Part shown: piece by piece, positions 44,074 through 53,389 of the stretch
Position numbering within the stretch: the stretch's first letter is position 1
How the letters are laid out: each line of letters begins with the position of its first letter
From: Aedes albopictus
Lineage: Eukaryota > Arthropoda > Insecta > Diptera > Culicidae
Length of the DNA: 64,000 nt
NCBI RefSeq assembly: GCF_035046485.1
Contig: NC_085138.1
Coordinates: 333,356,421-333,420,420, forward strand
Reading direction: 5' to 3'
Notes under the pieces: generated by a model
Databases searched by the model: none
Seen by the model: only the letters and a program-made list of their open reading frames with translations
Told to the model about the DNA's origin: nothing
Translations under genes and position numbers: made by a program

Positions 44074-44394
44074 TGTTGGGGCGCCTGGTTGCCCCTAGGG
44101 AAATGGTCAGGGGTTGATCTTTCCTCGGAAAGATGGCGGTAAGTAAAATGGGTATTTTTAAACTAACGTTTATTAACTGGTGTTGACCTTTCGCCAGGTC
44201 GGAATGGACTGTATGCGGTAGCTCTGAAAGGGTGTCATTTTATACGGCAAGAAGGTTGATTGGAACCTTCTAGAACAATGATTCCATGGTTACGACGTGT
44301 AAACATTATGAACAAAGAACAAGTCTATAAATTATTGTAGATTGCTGTGATCTAAGTATATCATGTGGATGCCGGAGCGGTTTGGGCTCGAACA
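44074..44394 (-). repeat. 5' LTR of the BEL/Pao-like element
   Basis: 321 bp, identical to the other LTR except at four sites. As the upstream LTR in the minus orientation it would provide the promoter (TATAAAA at about 44238-44244). Confidence 0.92.
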
Positions 44395-44469
44395 AGTACT
44401 CTTGAGATTTCTCTCAGGATTGCTCAGAAGATTTAAGCTCCCAACTAGAAAACAATTTGGTTCGAAATG

Positions 44470-44800
44470 TACTTATTATGTGGTTCTGGTGATGTAATGA
44501 GCTACCAATTTGGTCAAAGCGGCGTATTGCCCACGTTCCGCACTACTAAGAGAGATATTGTCTTTTAAAAAGTTATATAGAATAATGTTATATGGAAATA
44601 AATTTAGCTTTATATTTCACGTTCCGGATCACTTTCTAGGAGCTTGAAATTCTATTGAGCAGCTCTCTTGATAATTGTTTCAGCAATTTCTTTGAAAATT
44701 CTTCCACATTTTATTTGAGAAATCTTTCAGAAATTTCTACAAGAATTTATTTGGCAATTATTTTCAAACATTACACAAGTTGACAAAAAAAAAACGTCAA
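44470..44800 (+). repeat. Interspersed repeat, copy a (paralog at 47315-47700)
   Basis: GTGATGTAATGAGCTACCAA, TTTGGTCAAAGCG, AAAGTTATATAGAATAATGT and CACGTTCCGGATCACTTTCT line up in order with 47330-47540. It serves as the unoccupied site for the SINE stub at 47468. The right part grades into the TTTCAGAAATTTCT-type degenerate repeat. Confidence 0.65.
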
Positions 44801-45109
44801 TATATGGGATTTACTAAAATTCAAATATTTTGCGGTGCAGTCAACGAATTTTCAATATTTTTTGCATAAACGGAAAGCTGAATAAATATGTTTCGATCAT
44901 CTGAACATAGTTTTTGCATCAAATTAGTGAGACTCGAGATATTGGTGGTTATATAGGCCAATCTCCTTAATTTTGAGCGAAAAAAAAATATGAAGATTTG
45001 TTTTTTTAATCATTTAAAAAAATCTTTCTCAATGTACATTTAAAACATTATCGGCGAGCCTGTTACAGTAAAAATTTCAACTCAATCCGAGCATTTACGG
45101 AAAAAGAGA

Positions 45110-45490
45110 TGTAGACGGTGTCTGTGGCAAAAAGTATTATCGAAAAAAAAAAATCAGTAAGTCATCCACCAAATGAAAGCTAAGGGTGCCCTTTATCATT
45201 TGAGGCTAAGAGCGAAATGTTCTATCGGGAGTCTAGAACATTTTTTTTTCCGTTATTTCTAGAACAAATTTCCGAAAAATACCCATTTTTTGGGTACTTT
45301 ATACAAAAGATTTGAATGGAAAAATGACCCCCGATTCCCGATAGAACATTTCGCTCTTAGCCTTCAATGAAAGCATAGACCCATAGCTTTCATTTGGTGG
45401 ATGACTTAGGGATACTGATTTTTTTTTTTTTTTCAAATAATATTCTCCTACCATAGACACCGTGTGTATGAAGGGAGCAACTTTGCAAAA
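45110..45490. mobile_element. Palindromic foldback element
   Basis: GACGGTGTCTGTGGCAAAAA, CATCCACCAAATGAAAGCTA and GAGCGAAATGTTCTATCGGG at 45114-45230 reappear inverted at 45329-45470. The loop around 45235-45310 is T/A-rich. No ORF or clear target duplication was seen. The surrounding AT-rich sequence (44800-45560) may belong to the same element. Confidence 0.7.
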
Positions 45491-45819
45491 AAAGAACAAA
45501 AATAGACTTCAAATCCACAGTCTTGTATGGAAAATCGAAAAAAAAAATCCGCTCTACTGTATTATTTTTCCTTCACGTTTTCGAACTCAGGGCATGATTC
45601 TGCACTAAAAATAATCATCAGCTTAGCGAGTTCAACAATTCTGTAAACTTATTATCAGATAATTCTTTTGAGAACTTTTCACGAAATTTCTTTGAAAATT
45701 CATCAAATTATTGTTTCTGAATTTCTTCGGAAATTGTTTTTAATTTTCCTTTGGTGACTTTTTTCGGGAATCATTCACCAATTCTTTTGGGGATTAATTG
45801 AGCATTGTTTTCTAATTTA

Positions 45820-46495
45820 CAGGGGGTGGCCAAAATGTTTGGGATAGCCTCCTTTTTTTTCTCACACAAAAAAGATCAACATGCTGTAACTTTTCATAGA
45901 GTGCATAAAAAATTCTCAAATTTTGACTGTTTGTTAACATATTATATGTGCATAATTGGTACAAATTTGAGCTAGATTAATTCATCTTTAGCGAAGCTAG
46001 AACCGTTTTCGTAAAACACTATTTTTCGGTGAATTGAATTGAATGAAAATTTGAACGTTTATCAACAATATATCAGTGTTTCCCAAGTTATTAAAACATG
46101 GATTGAAACTTTTTGGGTCTTTCTCGAAAAAATGTAATTTTTTTACATCAATGTCATTAAATTTAAGTTTTGATACCCATAGATTTTCTACTTCTGCTCG
46201 CAAGATATCTCTAATTAGATATATAAGAGCCAATTTGGATTGAAGGAAGAACACATTTTGTATTTTTTGTGGGGTATTGCAAATTTGACTTATTTTTCTC
46301 TATATGGGTGAAAATGTCAAACCGGTATTACTTTATTCTTCGTTAGAAAATATTACTTTTTATATTGTCGTGTCAAGTGTCAATATCATAAATCAACAAT
46401 AATTAACGTTAAAAATTTCATCCAATTCGGTTCACTGGTTTCCGAGATATGACAGTTTAAAAATTGGAAAAAATTCCAAAATTCGTTTAGGTATT
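45820..46495. mobile_element. CAGGGGGTGGCCAAAATG-type long-inverted-repeat element
   Basis: It starts CAGGGGGTGGCCAAAATGTT after TA (45818-45819) and shares its left arm with the fragment at 38019. Right-arm sequence (TTCACTGGTTTCCGAGATATGAC near 46430-46452, ACGTTAAAAATTTCATCC) is the inverse of the CATATCTCGGAAACCAGTAAACCGAAT part of the related copy. The far right tip is missing. Confidence 0.65.
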
Positions 46496-46499
46496 GTTT

Positions 46500-47310
46500 G
46501 ATGAATATTTTCTGAATTACCTCTAGGGATTTCACTCGGCATTTTTTTTCTGAAATCCATCCTTAATTTATTTTGGTATTCCTATGGGGATTCTTCCGTG
46601 ATCCATTCAGGAATTCCTGCAGAAATTCTCTCGGGATATCTTTCATTGTATTCCGGTATGTCTTCGGGTTCCCTCTGGGGTTCTTTTTATACATCCTTTA
46701 GGGATCATCTCAAGGATCCCCCTGGGACTATTGTAGGAATTTATTGTGTCTCTTTCGGGGTTACTTTCAGATTTTTTCCCAAGCCTTCAGGAATTTCTCC
46801 AAAAAAGGTTACAGCCATTTCTTCCTCGGATTCCTGCAAGGATTTCTTCAAGAATTTCTATCTCAGGGAATTCCCTTAAAGATTTCTCCTTTGATTTTTC
46901 CAGAGAGTTTTCCAGGATTTTCAAGGGGACTCCTCACGGAATTCTTTTGGAGATAACTGAAAGGCTTCCTCTATGGATTCTTTTCAAGATTCCTTCAGGA
47001 ACTCCCCTTAAGATTCCTTTATTAAGGCCTCCAGAGATATTATTATTAATTGATTCTTCGGTTCATTCGGTATTCCTTCAGAGTTTCATTTGGTATCTCT
47101 CATGGACTCCTCTCTGGATTCGTTTTAAATTTCTTTTAGGATTCCTCCAGGATTCTCTTTTTTTTCTCCAGGATCCTCTCAGAGACTGGACCTGTGATTC
47201 CGGCATGGGATTTCTGCCGTGATTTTTGCTCGATTCGTTTAGAGATTCTTCAATAGATTTCTTCGGAATTGCTGTTGAAGTCTCTCAATAACAATAAGGT
47301 TTGAAGTTCA
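46500..47310. repeat. Degenerate GGATTCCTTCAGG / TTCTTCAGGAATTTC repeat block
   Basis: Irregular units (TCAGGAATTCCTGCAG, GGATTTCTTCAAGAATTTC, GATTCCTTCAGGAACTCC) recur throughout. Frames such as 46746-47222 plus translate these units and are not supported as genes. Confidence 0.55.
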
Positions 47311-47314
47311 CTAA

Positions 47315-47700
47315 CCACGTGGCTCTAGTGTTGTAATGAGCTACTAGTTTGGTCCAAGCGTTGTATATCGCGTTTTGCACTACATAGAAAGATACTGTCC
47401 TCGTAAAAATTATTTAGAATTATTTGATATGGAAATCAATTTAGCGTTATATTACACGTTCCGATTATTATTATTATTAGCTTTATTAGGGAGATTTTCA
47501 GCCCGAGGCTGGTTCATCTCCACGTTCCGATTACTTTATCCAGTATCCATGGCTCAGCAGAGTTGTTTAAAAGAATGAATGCTTTCATAGTTTTTTTAAA
47601 GTTTTTGTTCATTTCTATGGAACTTTTTAGGCGTTCATTTGAAATTATTTCATACATATCCTTTGAAAACTGATTCGTCAGTTCTTCTGGTAATTGTTTC
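47315..47700 (+). repeat. Interspersed repeat, copy b, carrying a SINE stub
   Basis: The sequence parallels 44470-44800 (GTTGTAATGAGCTACTAG, TTTGGTCCAAGCG, ACGTTCCGATTACTTTATCC). It differs by an extra 66-bp block consisting of the SINE end plus one 13-bp duplication. Confidence 0.65.
47468..47520 (-). mobile_element. 53-bp, heavily 5'-truncated SINE with 13-bp TSD
   Basis: The minus strand reads GAGATGAACCAGCCTCGGGC, then TGAAAATCTCCCTAATAAAG, ending in an ATT/AAT-repeat tail. This is the 3' end of the SINE at 36437-36603. The duplication CACGTTCCGATTA flanks it (47455-47467 and 47521-47533). The empty site is visible in the paralog near 44620-44640. Confidence 0.92.
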
Positions 47701-47758
47701 AGAGCGATTCCACGAACAAGTGGGAAATTTTTCCAGTTTTTATTTTTTGTATTTTTTG

Positions 47759-48546
47759 ATTTGCATGGAACCTTGCATACAAGTTTTTGGGGAACAAAAA
47801 CGCCGTTTTGCATACTTGGTTCGCCATTTTTAATCTAGCCTTACTTATGAGAAGGGCCTATGAAAAATGCACATGATATCTTCAAAAAATTGTATCTCGA
47901 AAACGGTTTGTCCGATCGGTTTGGTGTCTTCGGCGAAGTTTTAGACAATTGTTGATGCTATATGGAGAAAATATGCACGGTAAAAAAATATGTTTGGTTT
48001 TTGTGATTTGAACTAAAATATAGATTTTCCCTCAAAAGTGACATGTCAATATTTTTTTTATTATCCTTATGATATAGCTGACTGAAAATGCTACCTAGTG
48101 CACAGTGGGTTGTTCTGGAGAAAAATAGGTTACAATGAAAAAAAAATGTTTTAAAAAATTACGGTTTTCAAAAAAAGCTATTAAGTAAAGTCAAAAAAGT
48201 TTGTCGCCCTAATTTTATGAAAGTACATCAAATTTGCAAGAAAAAAGTACTTCGGTAATATTTTTCTAAGATGCACCGTTTAGAAGATATTACTAATTTA
48301 ATATTGATTTTTTTGATAACTTAATAAGTTTTAGCCCTTTTCGAATGTACTCCGTGTTTCTCCAGTTTCAAAAGTATTTTTTTCGGAAAGATTGGAAAAT
48401 TTTGAGTTAAAATGACACTGACAGCTTAAAGATTTGAGTGAAATTCTCTGCCTTAAAAGTATTTTGAAAAACAAGGTTCAAAATCCCACTATCAGGAACA
48501 ATGATTTCTTCCAGTGGTTTTTGGTGTATTGTGTTGAAAATGTGCA
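47759..48546 (+). repeat. Left terminal inverted repeat of the 5-kb transposon
   Basis: 788 bp. Markers shared with the right arm are CTTGCATACAAGT, AACGCCGTTTTGCATACTTG, TCCGATCGGTTTGGTGTCTT, AGCTGACTGAAAATGCTACC, CACTATCAGGAACAATGATT and TTCTTCCAGTGGTTTTTGG. Confidence 0.92.
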
Positions 48547-48671
48547 TTCAACTCTTGCATTTCGCAAGCTCCTCAATTAGCAAGATTCAAAAGAGCGAAT
48601 AAGGCTTATTTTTCAGGGGTGGTATTTGTGCGCAATAAAAAATGACATTATACTTTGTACATCAGTTTATT

Positions 48672-48677
48672 TTTATT
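48672..48677 (-). terminator. Polyadenylation signal AATAAA of the transposase gene
   Basis: About 25-30 bp past the stop codon, the minus strand has AATAAAAATAAA. This is a plausible polyadenylation signal between the gene and the left inverted repeat. Confidence 0.5.
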
Positions 48678-48701
48678 CCTGTATTTTTATCAAATTATTG
48701 T

Positions 48702-50024
48702 TTACACAACTTTCTTAACAATATCGAATATTTTGGCATCATTGTCAGGGCAGTTTGAATAAAGCTTTGCCTTTATTGTATTTTCTGATAGAGGAAGAAA
48801 TGAGTGGAATTTTTGAGTTCCTTGAATTGTTTTTGCATTATTATATTGATTATTTAGTTGCAAAGACATATGTTCGTATTCTTCTGTAGTAGAATAACAA
48901 AATGACAACTTTGTAAGTTCTTCTTCTTTTCGTTTGTTTGCCCAATTAAACAACTCTCTTGCAGTCTTTATCGGGTGTTCGCGTTCTTTGGCTAAACTTG
49001 CTCTGGTAGCCATGCGTTTTATCGTACCTCCAATAGCATCGCATGGACCTTTTCCGTGCGATGTTGCGAAGAAATGCCATTCAGCGTCAATACCATACTT
49101 TGACTTAAACTTACAAAGGCTAGAAAAGTTTTTTCGGTTTTTATACTGTGAAGCAGCACCATCTGACATAAAATATTTTTTTTTCATGTTTTTGTTTTGA
49201 TCAATTTGTAAAAAGTTCATCATTTTATCAATAAACAAATTAACAGCGACTGAATCATGTCTTAGTTCTTCTGAAATTATAATGAAGCTAAAATGTTTAA
49301 TTTGCCTATTTTCAGTATAATATATTACGAAAGGATGGATTGTGGCCTGTTGCACGTTCCAATGGTGTGATTGAACTTCATCCTGCAAAACGAAGCTGTA
49401 ATTTTCAGAAAAGTCACAAATAGCCAAAAATTCACCATCTTGCAAGTTTTGTTTTGTAGTTTTCAAAAAATTGGATTGTTCGGTTTTTACAAAATCATGC
49501 GGAATCAAACTTTCTAATTTTGAGCTGAAAAATGTAACAAAGTCATCGGTTTGCTTTACAATAGTTTCTAAATCACATCTGTCAGTGGTAACCCATTGTT
49601 CGAATGAAAGCTTTTCAACAAAGTTTTCTTCCAGTTGTTTCAATAAACTGTCTTCTAAAACTGAGGTATCTGGGCAGTTTTTACATCTTCGTAGATGGCA
49701 ATGAGTTGTCTTATTTTCGCAAAGTAATCTATTCGTTAATGTTTTTAGATCATTCAAGACATTGTATTTTTTTAAGCTATGTAGAATTAAATTGACATTT
49801 TCATGCGTAGTGCAAACGCAAACATTATGTGTTCCTGTGATAGTCAATAGTTTACATTGCCTTGGCCGGAGGCTTGCAAATGATGAAAACCCTATTTTTA
49901 CATTGACGTACACTTCATTAAAGCGATTAAAAGCTTCTCTTAATGTCATCATTAACAATCTTTTCTGAACAGCTAATCTCTTATTTCCTGTCTTTACGCT
50001 AACAAAATCTCTTTGGCCTGGCAT
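48702..50024 (-). CDS. Transposase-like protein, C-terminal part
   Basis: The 440-codon frame continues the upstream frame (50047-50811) after a one-base shift. It looks like the catalytic part of a cut-and-paste transposase. Acidic residues in conserved-looking settings are AICDFSENYSFVLQDEVQ (about residue 218), YFMSDGAASQYKNRKNF (about 293) and HGKGPCDAIGGTIKRMA (about 324). They could be the metal-binding DDE/D triad, with a spacing of roughly 75 and 35 residues. Paired cysteines and histidines (CHLRRCKNCPD) suggest a zinc-binding site. The sequence has the look of an arthropod multi-copy transposase family, but I cannot name the superfamily. It lies centrally between 785-bp inverted repeats. 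Confidence 0.75.
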   Translation of the reverse strand: MPGQRDFVSVKTGNKRLAVQKRLLMMTLREAFNRFNEVYVNVKIGFSSFASLRPRQCKLLTITGTHNVCVCTTHENVNLILHSLKKYNVLNDLKTLTNRLLCENKTTHCHLRRCKNCPDTSVLEDSLLKQLEENFVEKLSFEQWVTTDRCDLETIVKQTDDFVTFFSSKLESLIPHDFVKTEQSNFLKTTKQNLQDGEFLAICDFSENYSFVLQDEVQSHHWNVQQATIHPFVIYYTENRQIKHFSFIIISEELRHDSVAVNLFIDKMMNFLQIDQNKNMKKKYFMSDGAASQYKNRKNFSSLCKFKSKYGIDAEWHFFATSHGKGPCDAIGGTIKRMATRASLAKEREHPIKTARELFNWANKRKEEELTKLSFCYSTTEEYEHMSLQLNNQYNNAKTIQGTQKFHSFLPLSENTIKAKLYSNCPDNDAKIFDIVKKVV

Positions 50025-50046
50025 TGCACGGCTTATATCATCGTCC
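50025..50046 (-). other. Frameshift site in a T8 run between the two transposase frames
   Basis: On the minus strand the upstream frame reads ...GTTTTGAATTTTTTTT then GAGGACGATG and stops at TGA because the T run has eight residues. With seven the frame would pass directly into the downstream frame. The two reading frames therefore belong to one protein. The extra base may be a disabling insertion, a sequencing error in a homopolymer, or a slippage site. Confidence 0.8.
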
Positions 50047-50811
50047 TCAAAAAAAATTCAAAACCAGTTCTTTTGTTTCATTACTCAAAGCTTTTCCAGA
50101 GCTTGAACCTTGAGATGAATCTAATACATTATTTTTTTCCTTTCTTGCATCTGATGCCATATTTCTACTAGTTTTAAATTCGTCTACAATTTTTTGTACT
50201 GACCATGATTTTGGTAACAATGATAAAATTGATAGTTTTTCTTGCCTTGTGGCTGAATTTAAAAATTTAATTTTCATATTTTCTATGACTTCATTAAACT
50301 CGTTTGCTTTTTCTGTTTTAGCGTCTAATTCAAAAAGATTTCTTCGTACACCTTCGACGATTTCAGCGCACTTTTTTTCAGGATAGTGAACATTTTTAAC
50401 CTTACCTAAATCCATAGGCGAAAAACGAATAGCTGCTATTCCTCGGTTGAATATTTCGACGTCTACAGGCATCGTGAAGTCTTCATTTGATTGAATTGTG
50501 CTTAGCGTTGACGCTGATGGTATCGTGACCAAACTTTCATAGCTTTGCGAATCAGGTACAACAGGTATGGTCTGAACAGTTGGCATCCTTGAGCCACCGG
50601 CTACGCTTTGTTCTTCGTTTTGGGTGAGGTGAGCTCTTGAATCAATATGTAGACGGCAAGACGAACAAATACGAAAATCCTTGGTGTTCAGTGTGGATAC
50701 CTTGGAAAATCCAATTGACTTCAGTTTTTGGATGATACCATCCGTGAGATATCGCAGCTCTTTCGAACACTGAATGTCTTTGAATGGACGAATACATCTG
50801 ATTTTACTCAT
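50047..50811 (-). CDS. Transposase-like protein, N-terminal part
   Basis: The start is taken at the first ATG, 50811 (MSKIRCIRPF...), just after a splice-acceptor-like sequence; the open frame upstream of it falls in the presumed intron. Residues 1-65 contain cysteines and histidines (KDIQCSKELRYL, FRICSSCRLHID) that may form a zinc-binding, DNA-recognising domain. A Ser/Thr/Pro-rich linker follows. Then comes a helical, charged region (ENMKIKFLNSATRQEKLSIL, SWSVQKIVDEFKTS) that resembles a helix-turn-helix. The frame ends at the T8 run and continues in 48702-50024. Known relatives cannot be named from the sequence alone. Confidence 0.7.
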   Translation of the reverse strand: MSKIRCIRPFKDIQCSKELRYLTDGIIQKLKSIGFSKVSTLNTKDFRICSSCRLHIDSRAHLTQNEEQSVAGGSRMPTVQTIPVVPDSQSYESLVTIPSASTLSTIQSNEDFTMPVDVEIFNRGIAAIRFSPMDLGKVKNVHYPEKKCAEIVEGVRRNLFELDAKTEKANEFNEVIENMKIKFLNSATRQEKLSILSLLPKSWSVQKIVDEFKTSRNMASDARKEKNNVLDSSQGSSSGKALSNETKELVLNFF

Positions 50812-50819
50812 TTTGTAAT

Positions 50820-50905
50820 CTGTAACATAGAAAATATTTTCCAATTGTTAGTTTTGAACGAAAATATCACAACACATATAATTAAAATGTGTATTTAAAA
50901 CTTAC
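50820..50905 (-). other. Probable 86-bp intron in the 5' leader of the transposase gene
   Basis: On the minus strand a strong donor (CAAAG/GTAAGTTTT) at 50905 and an acceptor (TTTTCTATGTTACAG/ATTAC) ending at 50820 frame an AT-rich 86-bp segment. The first ATG lies nine bases downstream of the acceptor. The size is typical of short insect introns. It is inferred from motifs only. Confidence 0.6.
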
Positions 50906-51249
50906 CTTTGCACCAAAACGTGTTACACTTTCCTTTACAATTATTATGTTATCAAACAACACTGGATCTAGTTCAAAAACACTGGATTATTAGCTGAAAT
51001 TACTATGAAATCACTATGCTTCTAGCAACCTTTCTGCATTTACTGTTTGGTTTTCCCTAGTAGATACTGGATGAATTCAGAACCGAGTCAGACATTATTA
51101 TACAGCTCACGGGTATAAATCATAGAATGCTGGGTAAAGACTGCTGGAAGATAGGTAGAGTTGAACGCTCAGGTATGGTCAGGTACGAGTTTGGAGAGTT
51201 GGAGCGAGGTAGATTTGCTGGCGTAGGTATATTGTTATTGAAGAAGATT

Positions 51250-51522
51250 CTTCTTCTTCTTCTTCTTCTTTATGGCTCGACGTCCCCACTGGGACTTGGC
51301 CTGCCTCGCTTCAACTTAGTGTTCTTAGAGCTTTTCCACAGTTATTAATTGAAGGGCTTTCTTTGCCTGCCATTGCATGAATTTGTATATTGTGAGGCAA
51401 GTACAATGATACACTATGCCCAGGGAGTCGAGAAAATTTTCACGACCGGAACGGGAATCGAACCCGCCGTCTCCGGATTGGCGATCCATAGCCTTAACCA
51501 CTAGGCTAACTGGAGACCCCAC
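51250..51522 (-). mobile_element. Complete Feilai-like SINE with 13-bp TSD
   Basis: On the minus strand it begins GGGGTCTCCAGTTAGCCTAG. It has the A-box-like region TAGCCTAGTGGTTAAGGC and the B box GGGTTCGATTCCC, a ~200-bp body with CCTTCAATTAATAACTGTGG, and a GAA-repeat tail at 51250-51270. ATTGAAGAAGATT flanks it (51237-51249 and 51523-51535). The tRNA-like head provides Pol III promoter elements; mobility depends on a LINE. It sits inside the 5-kb transposon, so it is younger than that element. Confidence 0.92.
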
Positions 51523-51985
51523 ATTGAAGAAGATTGTAAATTGTATATACCTGGAATGAATAAAGAGTGCGGCGGTTGTTGATTGAGGTATCAGTCGGCA
51601 GCCGTCTAGTTTGATGGAAGGTGACTAATATTATACTAATATTATACCAATTTTAATCAAAATTGGCTGAAATCTTGCGAAAAGCTGGAATTGTACTAAT
51701 GTTATCGTGTCAGACTACGTTGATTTGATCCACTTTTTTGTTTATTGATCTTTGTTCTGCCGCTTGTGTTGTGTGTAAGAGGTAGCGGTCGCGTTCGAAT
51801 GAAATAAAGCAAGCTGACACCCGACCGCGACAACGAAACGAAGGCAGTGAAAAGTGTCGAATGTTTACAAGCCTGGGCCAGCGTGGCCATGGTGGACTAG
51901 TTCCAACAAAGACCATGTTTACAATCACCAACTGTACGTAGTACAGCTAACTGGTATCTAATTACCTGTATCTAATACTTATTAG

Positions 51986-52768
51986 CACGTTTTCAGCAGA
52001 AGGCAATAAAAACCACTGGAAGAAATCATTGTTCTTGATAGTGGGATTTTGTAACTTGTTTCAAAATACTTTTAAGGCAGTGAATTTCACTCAAATCTTT
52101 AAGCTGTCAGTGTCATTTTAACTCAAAATTTTCCAATCTTTCCGAAAAAAATACTTTTGAAACTGGAGAAACACGGAGTACATCCGAAAAGGGCTAAAAC
52201 TTATTAAGTTATCAAAAAAATCAATATTAAATTAGTAATATCTTCTAAACGGTGCATCTTAGAAAAATGTTACCGAAGTACTTTTTTCTTGCAAATTTGA
52301 TGTACTTTCATAAAATTAGGGCGACAAACTTTTTTGACTTTACTTAATAGCTTTTTTTGAAAACCGTAATTTTTTAAAACATTTTTTTTTCATTGTAACC
52401 TATTTTTCTCCAGAACAACCCACTGTGCACTAGGTAGCATTTTCAGTCAGCTATAACATAAGGATAATAAAAAAAATATTGACATGTCACTTTTGAGGGA
52501 AAATCTATATTTTAGTTCAAATCACAAAAACCAAACATATTTTTTACCGTGCATATTTTCTCCATATAGCACCAACAATTGTCTAAAACTTCGCCGAAGA
52601 CACCAAACCGATCGGACAAACCGTTTTCGAGATACAATTTTTTGAAGATATCATGTGCATTTTTCATAGGCCCTTCTCATAAGTAAGGCTAGATTTAAAA
52701 TGGCGAACCAAGTATGCAAAACGGCGTTTTTCTCCCCCAAAGACTTGTATGCAAGGTTTCATCCAAAT
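51986..52768 (-). repeat. Right terminal inverted repeat of the 5-kb transposon
   Basis: 783 bp, the reverse complement of 47759-48546 with few differences. Confidence 0.92.
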
Positions 52769-52789
52769 AAAGATATATGAAAATTACTC

Positions 52790-53380
52790 GTTGCTGAAAT
52801 GATATGGAACCGCTCTTCAGCGAATTCTTTGGAAAATTCTTCCACATTTTATTTGAGAATTCATTCAGAAATTTCTTTATGAATTCTTAAAAATTGTCAG
52901 ACTCCTTTTGGGAACTTTTTACGAAATTTCTTAGAAAATTCTTCAACTTATTCTTTCCGAATTTCTTAGTTTTTTTACAATTCTTTTGGCTTCTTCTTTA
53001 TGAATTCAATCAGCAATGCTTCTGGGGATTCATTGAACATTGTTTCCAGATTTCTTTTTTTTTTACTGATTTTTTGTTGTTGATTACTTTGGAAGTTTAT
53101 TCAGCAACTCTTTTCAGGCATTTACTTTGAGAATAGATACGGGAATTCCTGTGAGAATAAATCTGGCGATTCTTTTGATATTTCTTATGTCCTTCAGCAT
53201 TTTCTGCGGGAATGCCTTTATGGATGCATTTGGACATTTCTTTGAGATTGTCTTTGGCAACTCTTCGGAAAAAAATCTTTGACAATCCCCTTGGAAAATA
53301 ATTGGAAATTCTTTCTTTCTAACTGGCAGTACTTTCTGCATATTTTTCAGTTTTTTCCTTTCAGAAATTTCCCGTTACGT
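52790..53380. repeat. Degenerate TTTCAGAAATTTCTT repeat block
   Basis: Short T-rich units recur. Part of it (GAAAATTCTTCCACATTTTA) is shared with about 44690-44720, so the 5-kb transposon landed in or beside such a block. Confidence 0.5.
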
Positions 53381-53389
53381 GGGTAGTTC

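Larger units (their letters stand above)
42010..44394 (-). mobile_element. Non-autonomous BEL/Pao-like LTR retrotransposon with AGTAC TSD
   Basis: Two 321-bp direct repeats (42010-42330 and 44074-44394) start TG and end CA. They are bounded outside by AGTAC (42005-42009 and 44395-44399). The LTRs differ at four positions, so insertion is young. The coding direction is minus. Next to the 5' LTR is a primer-binding-site-like TTTGGTCCGAACCGAACCGG, and just before the 3' LTR a purine-rich CCGGGGGCAGTA. The 1.74-kb interior has a gag-like frame but no protease, RT, RNase H or integrase, so it depends on a related element. The BEL/Pao assignment rests on the gag character, the end sequences and the 5-bp duplication. 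Confidence 0.88.
47759..52768 (-). mobile_element. 5.0-kb DNA transposon with ~785-bp inverted ends
   Basis: Left sequence from 47759 (ATTTGCATGGAACCTTGCAT) and right sequence ending at 52768 are inverted copies. The match extends inward to about 48546 and 51986, giving arms of ~785 bp with only scattered differences. Between them, on the minus strand, lies a transposase-like gene with a small upstream intron, plus a SINE inserted later. The target duplication is uncertain, because the bases at the tips are themselves partly symmetrical. The intact long arms and nearly intact gene indicate a fairly recent autonomous element. Confidence 0.9.

Noticed and set aside
49471..49968. Plus-strand frames within the 5-kb transposon
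   Set aside because: They are antisense to the transposase frame and have no independent support.
51440..51522. Possible tRNA gene (A and B boxes on the minus strand)
   Set aside because: It is the head of a 273-bp SINE with a GAA tail and target duplication; the acceptor stem does not close.
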